Of a stretch of DNA of 64,000 bases, positions 1 to 8,361 are shown in pieces. How positions within the stretch are numbered: position 1 is the first letter of the stretch; each line of letters opens with the position of its first letter. The stretch is from Rubinisphaera italica (GTDB lineage: Bacteria; Planctomycetota; Planctomycetia; Planctomycetales; Planctomycetaceae): positions 1,388,623 to 1,452,622 of the forward strand of contig NZ_SJPG01000001.1 in the NCBI RefSeq assembly GCF_007859715.1, written 5' to 3'. Both the position numbers and the translations under genes were made by a program. A model generated the notes under the pieces. The model saw only the letters and a list, made by a program, of their open reading frames with translations, ran no database searches and had not been told where the DNA came from.

Positions 1-1503
1 GTTATGTATCGGGCAGTCGATTCTTCCAACCGAATACAGTTCGTAATCTCGATTGTGGTCTGGGTTTTTCTAGCTTACTGCCTGATCCTGACAAAAAGCA
101 GGACAGCCTGGGTAGGAAGTTTCATCTGTCTGGCAGGCTTACTTGTTTTTCATATTGGACGAGTCAAATACACAGGAATCGTGCTTGTCAAATACCTGGG
201 CGCAGGTATTGCTGTGATACTGATCATCGTTGGGATCGCCTTCTGGACAGGAAGTCTCGATCTCAAAGTGGTGATGGAATCGAGTAAGTCGTTAACTTAC
301 CGCCTCGATTATTGGAAATCCTCTTGGGAAATGCTTCAGAAACATTTTGTCTTTGGTGCAGGACCGGGGAATTTTAGACAGCATTATCTGGAATTCAAAC
401 TGCCCCAGTCCAGCGAGGAAATTCTGGATCCTCATAATTTGTGGTTCGATGCCTGGAGCAATGGCGGACTCATTTCACTGTTCGGAATGGTCGGCCTAAT
501 TGTTTTTGGAATTATTTCGCTGCTGAGAAAAAATGCTCCCGGAAACCAGCTGCAATCTTTAGAACTGAACTCTTCTACACAAAGCGTGATCATAGTCGCC
601 TTTTTGTCGGTCGCGATCTCGGGATTATTGGCTCCTCCGGAAACGGTTCGTTACTTTGAAGAAACAGGTTTCTGGATTCTGGCGATGATATTGTCAGCAC
701 TATTAATGAATTGGCTGGTGAAGAACTGGAAAATCCCGGACACCGTCCTGGTCTGGGCAGCTCTTTCGATGGTGATTCATCTGCATGGAGCTGGCGGATT
801 TTCAATGCCAATTATCCTGCAGTTGATATTAATCTTTGCCTTTTCAACGAGGCCAATTCGTCCAACTTTGCATGTGAACCCACGGTTGTCTGGATTTTTG
901 ATGCTGGGAACCGGTTTAGCAATGTTCGGGATGAGCATTCCCAGTGTCATCCGACCTCGTCTGGCGGAATCGGTCGCGATGTCGAAATTGCCACAGACTC
1001 AATCGTCCTCGTCTTACAGGCGAACGATTCAGGAGTGGATCGTCGTTGATGGCTGGAATCCGAATCCCTGGTTTCAACTGTCCAGTCAGTTACGGCAAGA
1101 GTCACGGCAGTCAGATGATCCTGAAAAATTACAGGAGGCTTGTCAGATGCTCGAACAGGCGATTTCCCGTGATCCTGCGACATATCAGTATTTTGCAGAA
1201 CTGGCGGCCTGTCAATATGAATACTACCAGCGGGCTGGCTCGATACAATCGCTTGATGCGGCAATCGAATCTCAAAAACAAGCGGTAAGCCGATACCCCA
1301 CCAAACCAGAGTTACAGGTTCAGCTGGCAGATTATTTCTTGATGGCAAATCGAATTGAATCTGCGAAAATTGCTGCTGCAGAAGCGTTGAGGTTGGATCA
1401 GATCAATCATCAATTCGGTCATACGGACAGATATCTTGATGAGATTCAATTGAAATTGCTGCAGGAAATTATGGAAACGGCAGGATCGGTTCCAACATCT
1501 TGA
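1..1503 (+). CDS. O-antigen ligase-like membrane protein with C-terminal TPR region (5' end outside window)
   Basis: The reading frame is open from base 1. The first ATG (base 4) lies just before a membrane segment and the usual N-terminal helices are missing, so the gene almost certainly begins upstream. About eight hydrophobic segments are visible. Between them is a hydrophilic loop with GAGPGNF near residue 118 and DPHN near residue 142, the pattern of the Wzy_C/WaaL-type O-antigen ligase family, which transfers or polymerises lipid-linked glycans on the outer face of the inner membrane. Residues from about 350 are soluble and contain TPR-like helices (for example CQMLEQAISRDPATYQYFAE). 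The polysaccharide export genes lie 50 kb away, so this is probably a separate glycan or exopolysaccharide locus continuing to the left. Ligase versus polymerase cannot be decided from sequence. Confidence 0.8.
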   Translation, partial: VMYRAVDSSNRIQFVISIVVWVFLAYCLILTKSRTAWVGSFICLAGLLVFHIGRVKYTGIVLVKYLGAGIAVILIIVGIAFWTGSLDLKVVMESSKSLTYRLDYWKSSWEMLQKHFVFGAGPGNFRQHYLEFKLPQSSEEILDPHNLWFDAWSNGGLISLFGMVGLIVFGIISLLRKNAPGNQLQSLELNSSTQSVIIVAFLSVAISGLLAPPETVRYFEETGFWILAMILSALLMNWLVKNWKIPDTVLVWAALSMVIHLHGAGGFSMPIILQLILIFAFSTRPIRPTLHVNPRLSGFLMLGTGLAMFGMSIPSVIRPRLAESVAMSKLPQTQSSSSYRRTIQEWIVVDGWNPNPWFQLSSQLRQESRQSDDPEKLQEACQMLEQAISRDPATYQYFAELAACQYEYYQRAGSIQSLDAAIESQKQAVSRYPTKPELQVQLADYFLMANRIESAKIAAAEALRLDQINHQFGHTDRYLDEIQLKLLQEIMETAGSVPTS

Positions 1504-1635
1504 GCAAATTGACGTAAATAATAGTGCGGGAGAAGTTCCGAATTGATGACTTATTGAAATCGGTTGGTTGCGGGATAAGAACCTATTAGACTTGGGTAGT
1601 ACCGGTAATGGAAATCCAGGTCATTCTAACTTCTT

Positions 1636-2811
1636 ATGTTGCGGTCGAGAATTTGCATGTTTAACAGGTTGAAAATGATACAAACATCTCACACGGGCTC
1701 TTCGGTCATCGTCTGTATAATGGGACTGCTGTTTTTGGTTTCGAGTGGCTGTGAAGAAAAAATTGAAGTTGCCGAGCCGAAAAAAGAAATTCAGATTGAT
1801 CTGACCGGACCACAACCCAAAGTCGTTCTCGAAGAACCTCTCTATGAGTTTGGCAATATGGAAGTGGGCGAAACTCTCAGGCATGATTTTGTGATTCACA
1901 ATGATGGCGAAGGGACGCTCACACTGGTGAAGGATCGCTCGACATGTAAGTGTACGATGGCGGATTTTGAAGAACGGGATGTGCCGCCGGGAGAATCGAC
2001 AACGATCACACTGGAGTGGATCGGGAAAGCCGAGGATCCCAATTTCAGTCAGGCTGCCTACATCAAAACGAACGACAACACTGCAAAAGAAATTGCTCTG
2101 ACTGTAGCCGGGCGCGTCGATAAAACTTTTGAGATCACGCCGGCTGGGATCTGGAATCTGGGGGAATTGAATCGTGATAAACCGACCAGTTTCAGTGGAA
2201 AAATTACTTCGCGAGTCCTCGATGATTTTGTGTTTAAGGATTCAGAAACGAGTAATCCTCTGGTCAGTGTAAAAGTTATTCCGATGACGCCAGAGCAACT
2301 TAAGGAAGACGATGTCAAAGCTGGGTATTTGATTCAAGGCGAAGTTCAACCAAACTCATCAATTGGCGAGTTTGAAGCCTCGGTCACACTGAAAGGGATG
2401 GCCAAAGGAGAAGAGCAGAGCGGTTTCTTCAGCATCAATGGTTTCTATTCCGGTCCGATTCAGATCGTTGGGCCTGCGGGATGGAAAGCGACGGAAATGT
2501 TGCTGGTGATGGGACGCATGGAAAAGGAAGAAGGAAAAACGGTTAACCTTTCCATGTTCCTGCGGGATAACGAAAATGGGCCGGTTGAAGTGCTTGATGT
2601 AAAAGCAGAACCTGATTTCTTCACGTTTGAAATGACAAAAGATGAAAATTTCAAAGCTGAAAATCGTGAACGATACAAAATGAAAATCTCAGTTAAGCCC
2701 GATTCTCCTCCACTCAATTTTGATCGAGACAATCCCGCTCGCCTTGAAGTGACAACAAATAATCCCCTTATTGGGAAGATGAACTTCAAAATTCATATCT
2801 TAAGTTATTAA
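1636..2811 (+). CDS. DUF1573-domain lipoprotein
   Basis: An exported lipoprotein of unknown role. A hydrophobic stretch ends in the lipobox LVSSGC (Cys about 39 from this start) and is followed by a charged linker. Residues about 60-135 carry the DUF1573 signature: EFGNMEVGETLRHDFVIHN, then CKCTMADFEE and a GESTTITLEW strand, an Ig/ASPM-like beta-sandwich also found in bacteroidete and planctomycete envelope proteins. The rest (to residue 391) is beta-rich and probably contains further Ig-like folds. An alternative start at 1657 (MFNRLKM) keeps the positive n-region and is equally plausible. The next gene, another lipoprotein, begins 200 bp downstream after an inverted repeat. Confidence 0.8.
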   Translation: MLRSRICMFNRLKMIQTSHTGSSVIVCIMGLLFLVSSGCEEKIEVAEPKKEIQIDLTGPQPKVVLEEPLYEFGNMEVGETLRHDFVIHNDGEGTLTLVKDRSTCKCTMADFEERDVPPGESTTITLEWIGKAEDPNFSQAAYIKTNDNTAKEIALTVAGRVDKTFEITPAGIWNLGELNRDKPTSFSGKITSRVLDDFVFKDSETSNPLVSVKVIPMTPEQLKEDDVKAGYLIQGEVQPNSSIGEFEASVTLKGMAKGEEQSGFFSINGFYSGPIQIVGPAGWKATEMLLVMGRMEKEEGKTVNLSMFLRDNENGPVEVLDVKAEPDFFTFEMTKDENFKAENRERYKMKISVKPDSPPLNFDRDNPARLEVTTNNPLIGKMNFKIHILSY

Positions 2812-2905
2812 ATCATTGATCTGAGGTTTTCTGATCGAAGTGATTCCAAAACTCGATTTGCCTCGTTTGCGGGAATACCATAAGATGCATTCTGAAGAGC
2901 ATTTC

Positions 2906-2939
2906 CATTCCATTCCTCTTCAATAAGAAGAATGGAATG
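2906..2939. repeat. Intergenic hairpin (15-bp arms, 4-nt loop)
   Basis: Arms 2906-2920 and 2925-2939 are reverse complements with one mismatch, around the loop CAAT. It lies about 95 bp after the stop of the DUF1573 gene. No T-run follows on either strand, so it is not a canonical intrinsic terminator. It may be an RNA-processing or stabilising hairpin, or a protein-binding palindrome. Confidence 0.6.
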
Positions 2940-3012
2940 ATCTGCCGCCATTATATGTGGTGAGATCATGGGAATCCGAGGACTTCATTAATCGACAAAG
3001 GAATGTGATCTG

Positions 3013-4593
3013 ATGCTGGAAAAACAGGCATCCCGGCAGAAATTCAAATGTCTGCCTCTATTGCTCATACCGGTTATTGCTGCTGGCTGTTGGATGATGG
3101 GGTCGGAAGATTCTCCGCCTGCCCAAACTTCCAATGGCAATGAGGGAGAGAAGGATGTTCGTTCCACGAATGGCAGTCAGTCGAAAGAAATCGTTGCAGG
3201 CTGGAAGGCTCCCCAATTTGCCCTGGTGCTGACTGGTGAGCAGAAAGGCTATATGGAACCTTGTGGCTGCTCGGAAACTCAATCGGGCGGCATTTCACGT
3301 CGAGCAGATTTGTTCCGTCAACTCAGGGAAGATAAAGGCTGGGAAGTTGCTGGGCTCGATCTGGGAGATTTCGTCAAGCGGAGTCGAAGACAGGATCAAA
3401 TCAAATTCGGTGTCATGCACACGGCTCTGGATGACATGGGCTATGAGGCGTTGACCCTTGGGCCAGCTGATTTGAAATTGCAGGTCGACTATCTCTTTTC
3501 CACGATGTCGAATGCAGGCGATTTGCCTTACGTCTCCGCGAATGTGATCTTCTATGACACACCTGATATCGGCAGCCCTGCTCGTTTTCGCGTGATCGAA
3601 CTCAATGGTGTGAAAATTGGAGTCACGGGAGTGCTTGGTTCGAAGTTCGCCTCGAAAATCTTCCCGGAAGGGGATAATTCTGCGAATGGCCTGTTACGCA
3701 TCGACGACCCAGTTGCCAGTCTCAAGCCGATTGTCGCAACCTTAAAAGAGCAGGGATGTGACATTTTGTTTTTATTATCACAGGCTTCAAAATCGGAAAC
3801 GGAATTAATTTTAAAAAGTATTCCTGATTTCGATCTCTGTTTGTCTGGCGGTGGACCGGAAGATCCAAATGGATTAACGGAAACTGTTGGTAAAACCGTT
3901 GTCATGGAAGCAGGACGCAAAGGGAAATATGCAGGAGTGCTGGGGTATTTCCCGGACGAGGAAAAAAAATTCCGCTTTGAATTGGTCGATCTCAATAAGG
4001 ATCGGTTCAAAAGAACACAAGCTATGGAAGAGCATATGGCCTTCTATCAGGATTTGCTTCGCGAGCAGAACATCGTTGAATCAGAGCCTGCGGTGCCCCA
4101 TCCTTCGGGGTACACGTTTGTCGGCTCTGAAAAGTGCGGGACCTGCCACACCAAAGCCTATGCGAAGTGGAAGTCGACGAAGCACTCTCATGCGACCGAG
4201 ACGTTAATCAAGGGGGAAGAGAACTATTCGGAAACAGAATGGATTTCACGCATTAATGATCCAGAATGTTTGGCTTGTCATGCTGTTGGCTGGAATCCCC
4301 AGGAAGTCTTTCGTTTCGAAGGCGGCTTTGTCAATATGGAAGATACGCCTCACCTAACCGGTCAAGGCTGTGAAAATTGTCACGGCCCAGGCAGTCATCA
4401 TACAGAAATGGAAGCCATTTTTACTGAAACTCGACAAAGTACACCTGAAATTATCGCTGCTCGTGAGGGCATTAAGGTGAATCTTGTGACCGCTGAAAAA
4501 CAAGTCTGTAACAAGTGTCACGACTTTGAAAACAGTCCGAAATTCAACTTTGTGAAATACTGGGATAAAGTGATCCATCGCGGTAAGGATTAA
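3013..4593 (+). CDS. Lipoprotein with phosphoesterase-like N-half and four-haem cytochrome c C-half
   Basis: The signal region ends at a lipobox-like VIAAGC (Cys26), so this is likely a lipid-anchored envelope protein. Residues about 68-340 resemble the 5'-nucleotidase/UshA-type calcineurin-like fold (GLDLGDF, YEALTLGPADL, GVTGVLG, LCLSGGGPED). Several metal-binding residues of active UshA enzymes are not evident, so catalysis is doubtful. A conserved-looking MEPCGCSETQSGGISRR segment near residue 81 may be redox or metal linked. The C-terminal part has four haem c attachment motifs: CGTCH (375), CLACH (419), CENCH (453) and CNKCH (499), as in the cytochrome c554 family. The role is probably periplasmic electron transfer; the partner is unknown. 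The start is supported by a purine-rich AAAGGA upstream. Confidence 0.82.
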   Translation: MLEKQASRQKFKCLPLLLIPVIAAGCWMMGSEDSPPAQTSNGNEGEKDVRSTNGSQSKEIVAGWKAPQFALVLTGEQKGYMEPCGCSETQSGGISRRADLFRQLREDKGWEVAGLDLGDFVKRSRRQDQIKFGVMHTALDDMGYEALTLGPADLKLQVDYLFSTMSNAGDLPYVSANVIFYDTPDIGSPARFRVIELNGVKIGVTGVLGSKFASKIFPEGDNSANGLLRIDDPVASLKPIVATLKEQGCDILFLLSQASKSETELILKSIPDFDLCLSGGGPEDPNGLTETVGKTVVMEAGRKGKYAGVLGYFPDEEKKFRFELVDLNKDRFKRTQAMEEHMAFYQDLLREQNIVESEPAVPHPSGYTFVGSEKCGTCHTKAYAKWKSTKHSHATETLIKGEENYSETEWISRINDPECLACHAVGWNPQEVFRFEGGFVNMEDTPHLTGQGCENCHGPGSHHTEMEAIFTETRQSTPEIIAAREGIKVNLVTAEKQVCNKCHDFENSPKFNFVKYWDKVIHRGKD

Positions 4594-4681
4594 GCAAGAC
4601 CGCCAACGTTCATTTTGTGGGCCATTTCAATCGCCCCTGTTTCATATCAATAATAATCGAATCAAAAGTTTAGTCTCTTCC

Positions 4682-5020
4682 ATGTCTGTTTTACCTCCAG
4701 AATCTATCAAAGCCCAGATATCTACTCAGGTGCTCGAAATGACCTGGCAGGAGCAAGAGAAGCCCTTTGCCATTCCATTTCGCGTACTCAGAGGTTTGTG
4801 CCCTTGTGCGGTTTGCGTGAATGAAATGACGGGCGTGCGGACCTATTTTGTGGACGATGCCCCAGAAGATATCCAGCCAGAAAAAATGGAACTGATTGGG
4901 AATTATGCCGTGAAAATCCTTTGGAGTGATGGTCATACCACAGGGCTTTATACGTGGGAATACCTGAAAAAGATTCAACGAGAATCGCAGAGTGAGAGCC
5001 AGATTACTGATGCACTATGA
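4682..5020 (+). CDS. DUF971 (GBBH-like N-terminal domain) protein
   Basis: A small cytosolic protein covering essentially one DUF971 domain: FRVLRGLCPCAVCVNEMTG carries the Cys-rich strand (CPCAVC), and LIGNYAVKILWSDGHTTGLY is the most typical stretch, ending in YTWEYLKKI. The fold matches the N-terminal domain of gamma-butyrobetaine hydroxylases, which binds zinc. Stand-alone members occur in Fe-S cluster and Mrp/ApbC contexts, but no such gene is adjacent here. The stop overlaps the start of the CYTH gene by 11 bases, indicating co-translation. The exact function is unknown. Confidence 0.85.
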   Translation: MSVLPPESIKAQISTQVLEMTWQEQEKPFAIPFRVLRGLCPCAVCVNEMTGVRTYFVDDAPEDIQPEKMELIGNYAVKILWSDGHTTGLYTWEYLKKIQRESQSESQITDAL

Positions 5021-5576
5021 AGTCGAAGTAAAATATCCTATCGAGAATTTCGAGGCACTGCGGAAAATAATTCTCGAACGGGGAGCACGCTATAAAAAAA
5101 CAATCGAGCAGGAAGATTTGTACTTTGCGCATCCGTTGCGAGATTTTTCAGAAACAGATGAAGCGTTCCGGATCCGCCGTGTCGGTTCCAAGAATATGGT
5201 GACCTACAAAGGACCACTCGTCGATCAGGAGACGAAGACACGTCAGGAAATTGAAGTTCAGCTGGCAGATGGCCCGGAAACACTTGCGGGCTTTGAAGAA
5301 GTCCTGAAGCAATTGAGTTTTCAGCCAGTTCATCGTGTTTGCAAATCGAGAAATATCTTCATCTTAAATGAAGCGGAACGAGAATTCGAAATTGTTCTGG
5401 ATCATGTTCGCGAACTGGGGGATTATGCGGAAATTGAGTCACAAGCCGAGGAATCTCAGGTCGACGAAGTTCGCGAGCAAATTCTTGAGTTGGCGAAATC
5501 GTTGTCATTAGGCCCGCAGGTCGAACGCAGAAGTTATCTGCGGTTACTGCTTGACAAGAAAAATGCCAATACGTGA
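5010..5576 (+). CDS. CYTH-domain protein (class IV adenylate cyclase / thiamine-triphosphatase-like)
   Basis: The N-terminus has the CYTH hallmark ExExK as YEVEVKYP, followed by LYFAHP, FRIRRVGSKNMVTYKGP and RQEIEVQL. These are the alternating acidic and basic tunnel residues that bind triphosphates with Mg2+. At about 188 residues it has the length and organisation of CyaB-type class IV cyclases (the VCKSRNIF and VLDHVRELGDYAEIE stretches). Members make cAMP or hydrolyse tripolyphosphate or thiamine triphosphate; sequence alone does not decide which. ATG 5010 is preferred over the in-frame GTG at 4992 because it sits directly before the motif. It overlaps the DUF971 gene and is followed by the McsA-like gene after about 50 bp. 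Confidence 0.85.
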   Translation: MHYEVEVKYPIENFEALRKIILERGARYKKTIEQEDLYFAHPLRDFSETDEAFRIRRVGSKNMVTYKGPLVDQETKTRQEIEVQLADGPETLAGFEEVLKQLSFQPVHRVCKSRNIFILNEAEREFEIVLDHVRELGDYAEIESQAEESQVDEVREQILELAKSLSLGPQVERRSYLRLLLDKKNANT

Positions 5577-5625
5577 CAATATAATTCTACTGCAATATTA
5601 AGAACGAATTGAATTTGAGTGACTT

Positions 5626-6138
5626 ATGAAACAATGTTCCGTCTGCTCCAAACCAGCCGTATATCATGTTACGGTATTGAAAAATGGAGATGTGAAGGAA
5701 CTGCATTTTTGTGAAATGCATTTCCACGACTACATGGAAAAGCCGCAGGCGAAATCCCCGGAAGAAGCCTTTGTCGAATCGCTGCTGCCGGACTCAGACC
5801 TGGATGAAAGAGCCGCTGAGGACGAACAACTCATTTGTCCCAATTGTGGGATTTCCTACCGCGAGTTTCGGGAAAAAGGGCGATTCGGTTGCCCTCACGA
5901 TTATGAAACTTTCCGGGAAAGGCTCCTGCCTCTGCTTGAAAATATCCACAACGATACCGTTCATCATGGCAAATCGCCGAAACGGGCACCACTCGACAGT
6001 GGGAATCAACTGCGGTTGATTCAGTTGCGTAGAGATTTGACCCGGTCTGTCGAGCGTGAAGAATATGAGCAAGCTGCCAGTATTCGGGACGAAATTCAGA
6101 AGATAGAAACCGAACTGGAAAATTCAGATTCTGAATGA
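5626..6138 (+). CDS. McsA-like zinc-finger / UVR-motif protein
   Basis: The N-terminus holds a zinc-binding CSVCSK pair followed by FCEMH, and a second CPNCG ... CPHDY cluster lies at about 66-85. The C-terminus carries a UVR (UvrB/UvrC) motif, LRRDLTRSVEREEYEQAASIRDEIQKIE. This is the layout of McsA, the activator of the protein-arginine kinase McsB in the CtsR/ClpC stress pathway, and the length (170 aa) is typical. No McsB or ClpC is visible nearby; the next gene, 13 bp downstream, encodes a SUI1 protein. Whether it activates a distant McsB or has another zinc-adaptor role is open. Confidence 0.85.
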   Translation: MKQCSVCSKPAVYHVTVLKNGDVKELHFCEMHFHDYMEKPQAKSPEEAFVESLLPDSDLDERAAEDEQLICPNCGISYREFREKGRFGCPHDYETFRERLLPLLENIHNDTVHHGKSPKRAPLDSGNQLRLIQLRRDLTRSVEREEYEQAASIRDEIQKIETELENSDSE

Positions 6139-6151
6139 ATTGAGTATCGTT

Positions 6152-6490
6152 ATGGGACTTTTTGCAGGAACTGAATTTGATCGTCCGCCACGCTGTGAGA
6201 AATGCGAGGAACTGGAGTCGGAATGCGTCTGTCCTCCAGAAGCAAAAGCTGTCACTCCGCCTGGTTCTCAGAAACTGAAAGTCTTCACAGAGAAACGTAA
6301 ACGAGGCAAAATGGTGACCGTCGTCTCAGGACACGCCAATGAAGACGATGTTGTTCAATCCCTGCTCACAAAGCTGAAATCACTTTGTGGAGCAGGTGGA
6401 ACACTCAAAGAGGGCAATATTGAAATTCAGGGTGACCATGTCGACCGTGTGCGAAAATCACTGATCGAAATGGGATACAAGGTCACCTGA
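6152..6490 (+). CDS. SUI1/YciH-family translation initiation factor-like protein
   Basis: The C-terminal half is an eIF1/SUI1 fold: KLKVFTEKRKRGKMVTVVSG, LLTKLKSLCGAGGTLKEG, IEIQGDHVDRVRKSLIEMGY. The basic beta-hairpin and the CGAGGT turn are family hallmarks. Bacterial YciH binds the 30S subunit and influences start-site selection. The N-terminus has a small CEKCEELESECVC motif that probably binds zinc, common in planctomycete members. ATG 6152 is preferred to the TTG at 6140. It lies 13 bp after the McsA-like gene, probably in the same transcript, and runs convergently towards the DUF1080 gene. Confidence 0.88.
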   Translation: MGLFAGTEFDRPPRCEKCEELESECVCPPEAKAVTPPGSQKLKVFTEKRKRGKMVTVVSGHANEDDVVQSLLTKLKSLCGAGGTLKEGNIEIQGDHVDRVRKSLIEMGYKVT

Positions 6491-6506
6491 ATTTTCAGTG
6501 AGAGTT

Positions 6507-7295
6507 CTATTCTTCAAGGACTTTCAGCTCAACTTTTCGAAAATCGATGGGATGACTTTCTGATTGTAGAGAAATTGTCCCACCGGAAAGCATGATGTCT
6601 CCCGCTTTTTCTGCAAGTTCTTTCGGGTGGGCATCCCGTTCATCCAATTGTGGCTGAGTGTATTCGAGTACGGTTTCGCCATTGATGATGTGCTTCATCA
6701 CTTCATTACCTCGAACTTCGACTTCGACGGTCACCCATTGATCTCCGTGAAACGTCGGTGATGTTGAAGAGGTGCAGTGAGGTTTAAAGAGTTTGCCATC
6801 CATCACAACATTCGTGCCTGGAGTGCAGAGGTTTGCTGTTGTTCGTTTGTCTTTGCCGTTACCACCCAGAAATTGAACCTCAATGGAAACGGGAAAGTCC
6901 TGATCAACCCCCATTGTTTCCGGAGCTTCTCCATGCAGCATCGCCCCACTGTTTCGGAGTGCCCAGCCTTCGCCTTCCGGTGCCTGATCACCAACAAAGC
7001 GGTATTCAACACGCAGCACATAATGCGAGAACGGTTTGTTGTAGAAAATATGCCCGAATTTGCGATCGAATTTGTCATACTGATCGTAGCGAACTTTCAT
7101 CAGTCCATCTTCAACCCGAAACGTGTTCCCAAAGTTTTCGCCGAGTGGATAGCCTTTGATTTTGATTGTCCAGTCGGAAAGATCTTTACCATTGAAAAGG
7201 GAGATCCATTTTTCGTCGGCTTTTTTCTCAGCCGCAAATGATGGTGCTGTAAATGTTGCGAAGACGAGCGCGAAAGTTAGTAAGATTCTAATCAT
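6507..7295 (-). CDS. DUF1080 (3-keto-disaccharide hydrolase family) exported protein
   Basis: A secreted protein of about 262 residues. The chosen start gives the signal peptide MIRILLTFALVFATFTAPSFA, which the longer frame to 7331 does not improve. The mature part has the DUF1080 jelly-roll pattern: WISLFNGKDLSDWTIK, FRVEDGLMKVRYDQYDKFD, FGHIFYNKPFSHYVLRVEYR, then DQWVTVEVEVRGNEVMKHIINGE... and GTISLQSESHPIDFRKVEL. The family belongs to the concanavalin/LamG-like glycoside-active proteins that are greatly expanded in Planctomycetes; some hydrolyse 3-keto-glycosides. The substrate here is unknown. Convergent with the SUI1 gene (16 bp gap). Confidence 0.9.
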   Translation of the reverse strand: MIRILLTFALVFATFTAPSFAAEKKADEKWISLFNGKDLSDWTIKIKGYPLGENFGNTFRVEDGLMKVRYDQYDKFDRKFGHIFYNKPFSHYVLRVEYRFVGDQAPEGEGWALRNSGAMLHGEAPETMGVDQDFPVSIEVQFLGGNGKDKRTTANLCTPGTNVVMDGKLFKPHCTSSTSPTFHGDQWVTVEVEVRGNEVMKHIINGETVLEYTQPQLDERDAHPKELAEKAGDIMLSGGTISLQSESHPIDFRKVELKVLEE

Positions 7296-7525
7296 GATTT
7301 TCCTCTCATTTGGTGTCAGATCATTCTGCATTGATGCTTTATTGTGAACCTGTCAGGGGCGTTCGGCAAGTCTGTAGCCTAAGACTTGTAAAAAGGTTAT
7401 TTGAACACCGATTGCAACTTCATGTTGAGGCCGATGGCAGAGTACGGTAATCTTCAACGGAACTGGAATGTTTCTGCAAAAATACGGGATATTTCCCAAT
7501 TTGCATTATGCGAAATGACGGGCTC

Positions 7526-8347
7526 ATGCACAAAAATAATTTCTGTTGCCTGCTGATGCTGTTGGCGATCTGTTCGTGGAGTCATCCTCTATTTGCTCAA
7601 GATTACCGGATTTACACACGGATTTTCCATCAGTCTGAGGCTACGCCTGAAACTAAACCCGAAGTCATTGCCAGAAGTTTAACAATCTGGCATGCCGGAA
7701 AAGCTTACGACTGGATCGATCAGGTCGGCGAACTTGTTATTTACGATCCCACTGAGCGTCGATATACGATAATCAGCGATCCGCATAAGCTCGGATGCAC
7801 TGTCGATTTCAGTGAATTGCGTAATTTTCAGAAGGTCGCTCGTGCGAAGGCTCAGGAGTATCTGGAAGATTTGTCAAAGTCGCAATCGACCCAGGCGGAT
7901 CGGGAAATCGCAAAAATCCAATTTCAACTCGACCCTGATTTTATGGTCGTTCCCGAATTGGAAGGCAGCAAGATTCGATTTGAATCGCCGGTCATGGCTT
8001 ATCGCATCGAAACGGTGGTTGCTCCCAATGTCGATACGGCTGAAGCTTTTCGCCAGTATGCCGACTGGGCCGCTCAACTCAACTATGTTCTGCATGGTCA
8101 ATCTCTCATCCCTGGTCCTCGGTTGGTTGTGAATGAAGAATTGCGTCAGCGAAATTTGATTCCTGTTCGAGTTCAACTGTCGTTGAATGACGAAGTCGGT
8201 ACCAAATTAACAGCCGAACATAATATTCAATGGGATCTCAGCCAGACTGACCGGGAACGCATTCGTGACTGGCAGGCCGTGCTTCAGGATCCACAATATG
8301 AATATGTGGACTTTCAGAAGTACCAACGGACCGTGTTGCAGGATTAA
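7526..8347 (+). CDS. Exported protein of unknown function
   Basis: MHKNNFCCLLMLLAICSWSHPLFA is a clear signal peptide with predicted cleavage before QDYRIYT. An in-frame ATG at 7508 would add six residues and is less likely. The mature part of about 250 residues mixes beta strands (YRIYTRIFHQ, LTIWHAGKAYDWIDQVGELVIYDPTERRYTII) with an alpha-helical middle and ends in a short TDRERIRDWQAVLQD helix. No catalytic motif or family was recognised. It is followed 14 bp downstream by the VTT membrane-protein gene and may be co-transcribed with it. Confidence 0.75.
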   Translation: MHKNNFCCLLMLLAICSWSHPLFAQDYRIYTRIFHQSEATPETKPEVIARSLTIWHAGKAYDWIDQVGELVIYDPTERRYTIISDPHKLGCTVDFSELRNFQKVARAKAQEYLEDLSKSQSTQADREIAKIQFQLDPDFMVVPELEGSKIRFESPVMAYRIETVVAPNVDTAEAFRQYADWAAQLNYVLHGQSLIPGPRLVVNEELRQRNLIPVRVQLSLNDEVGTKLTAEHNIQWDLSQTDRERIRDWQAVLQDPQYEYVDFQKYQRTVLQD

Positions 8348-8361
8348 TTGATCATTCCAAA

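Noticed and set aside
2906..2939. Intrinsic terminator after the DUF1573 gene
   Set aside because: The hairpin is strong but no T-run follows on either strand, so I listed it as a repeat.
4992..5009. Longer CYTH protein from GTG 4992
   Set aside because: ATG 5010 directly precedes the ExExK motif and gives the usual start.
7375..7385. An 11-base match (TAGCCTAAGAC) with the reverse complement at 23140-23150
   Set aside because: Too short and without extended similarity; compatible with chance.
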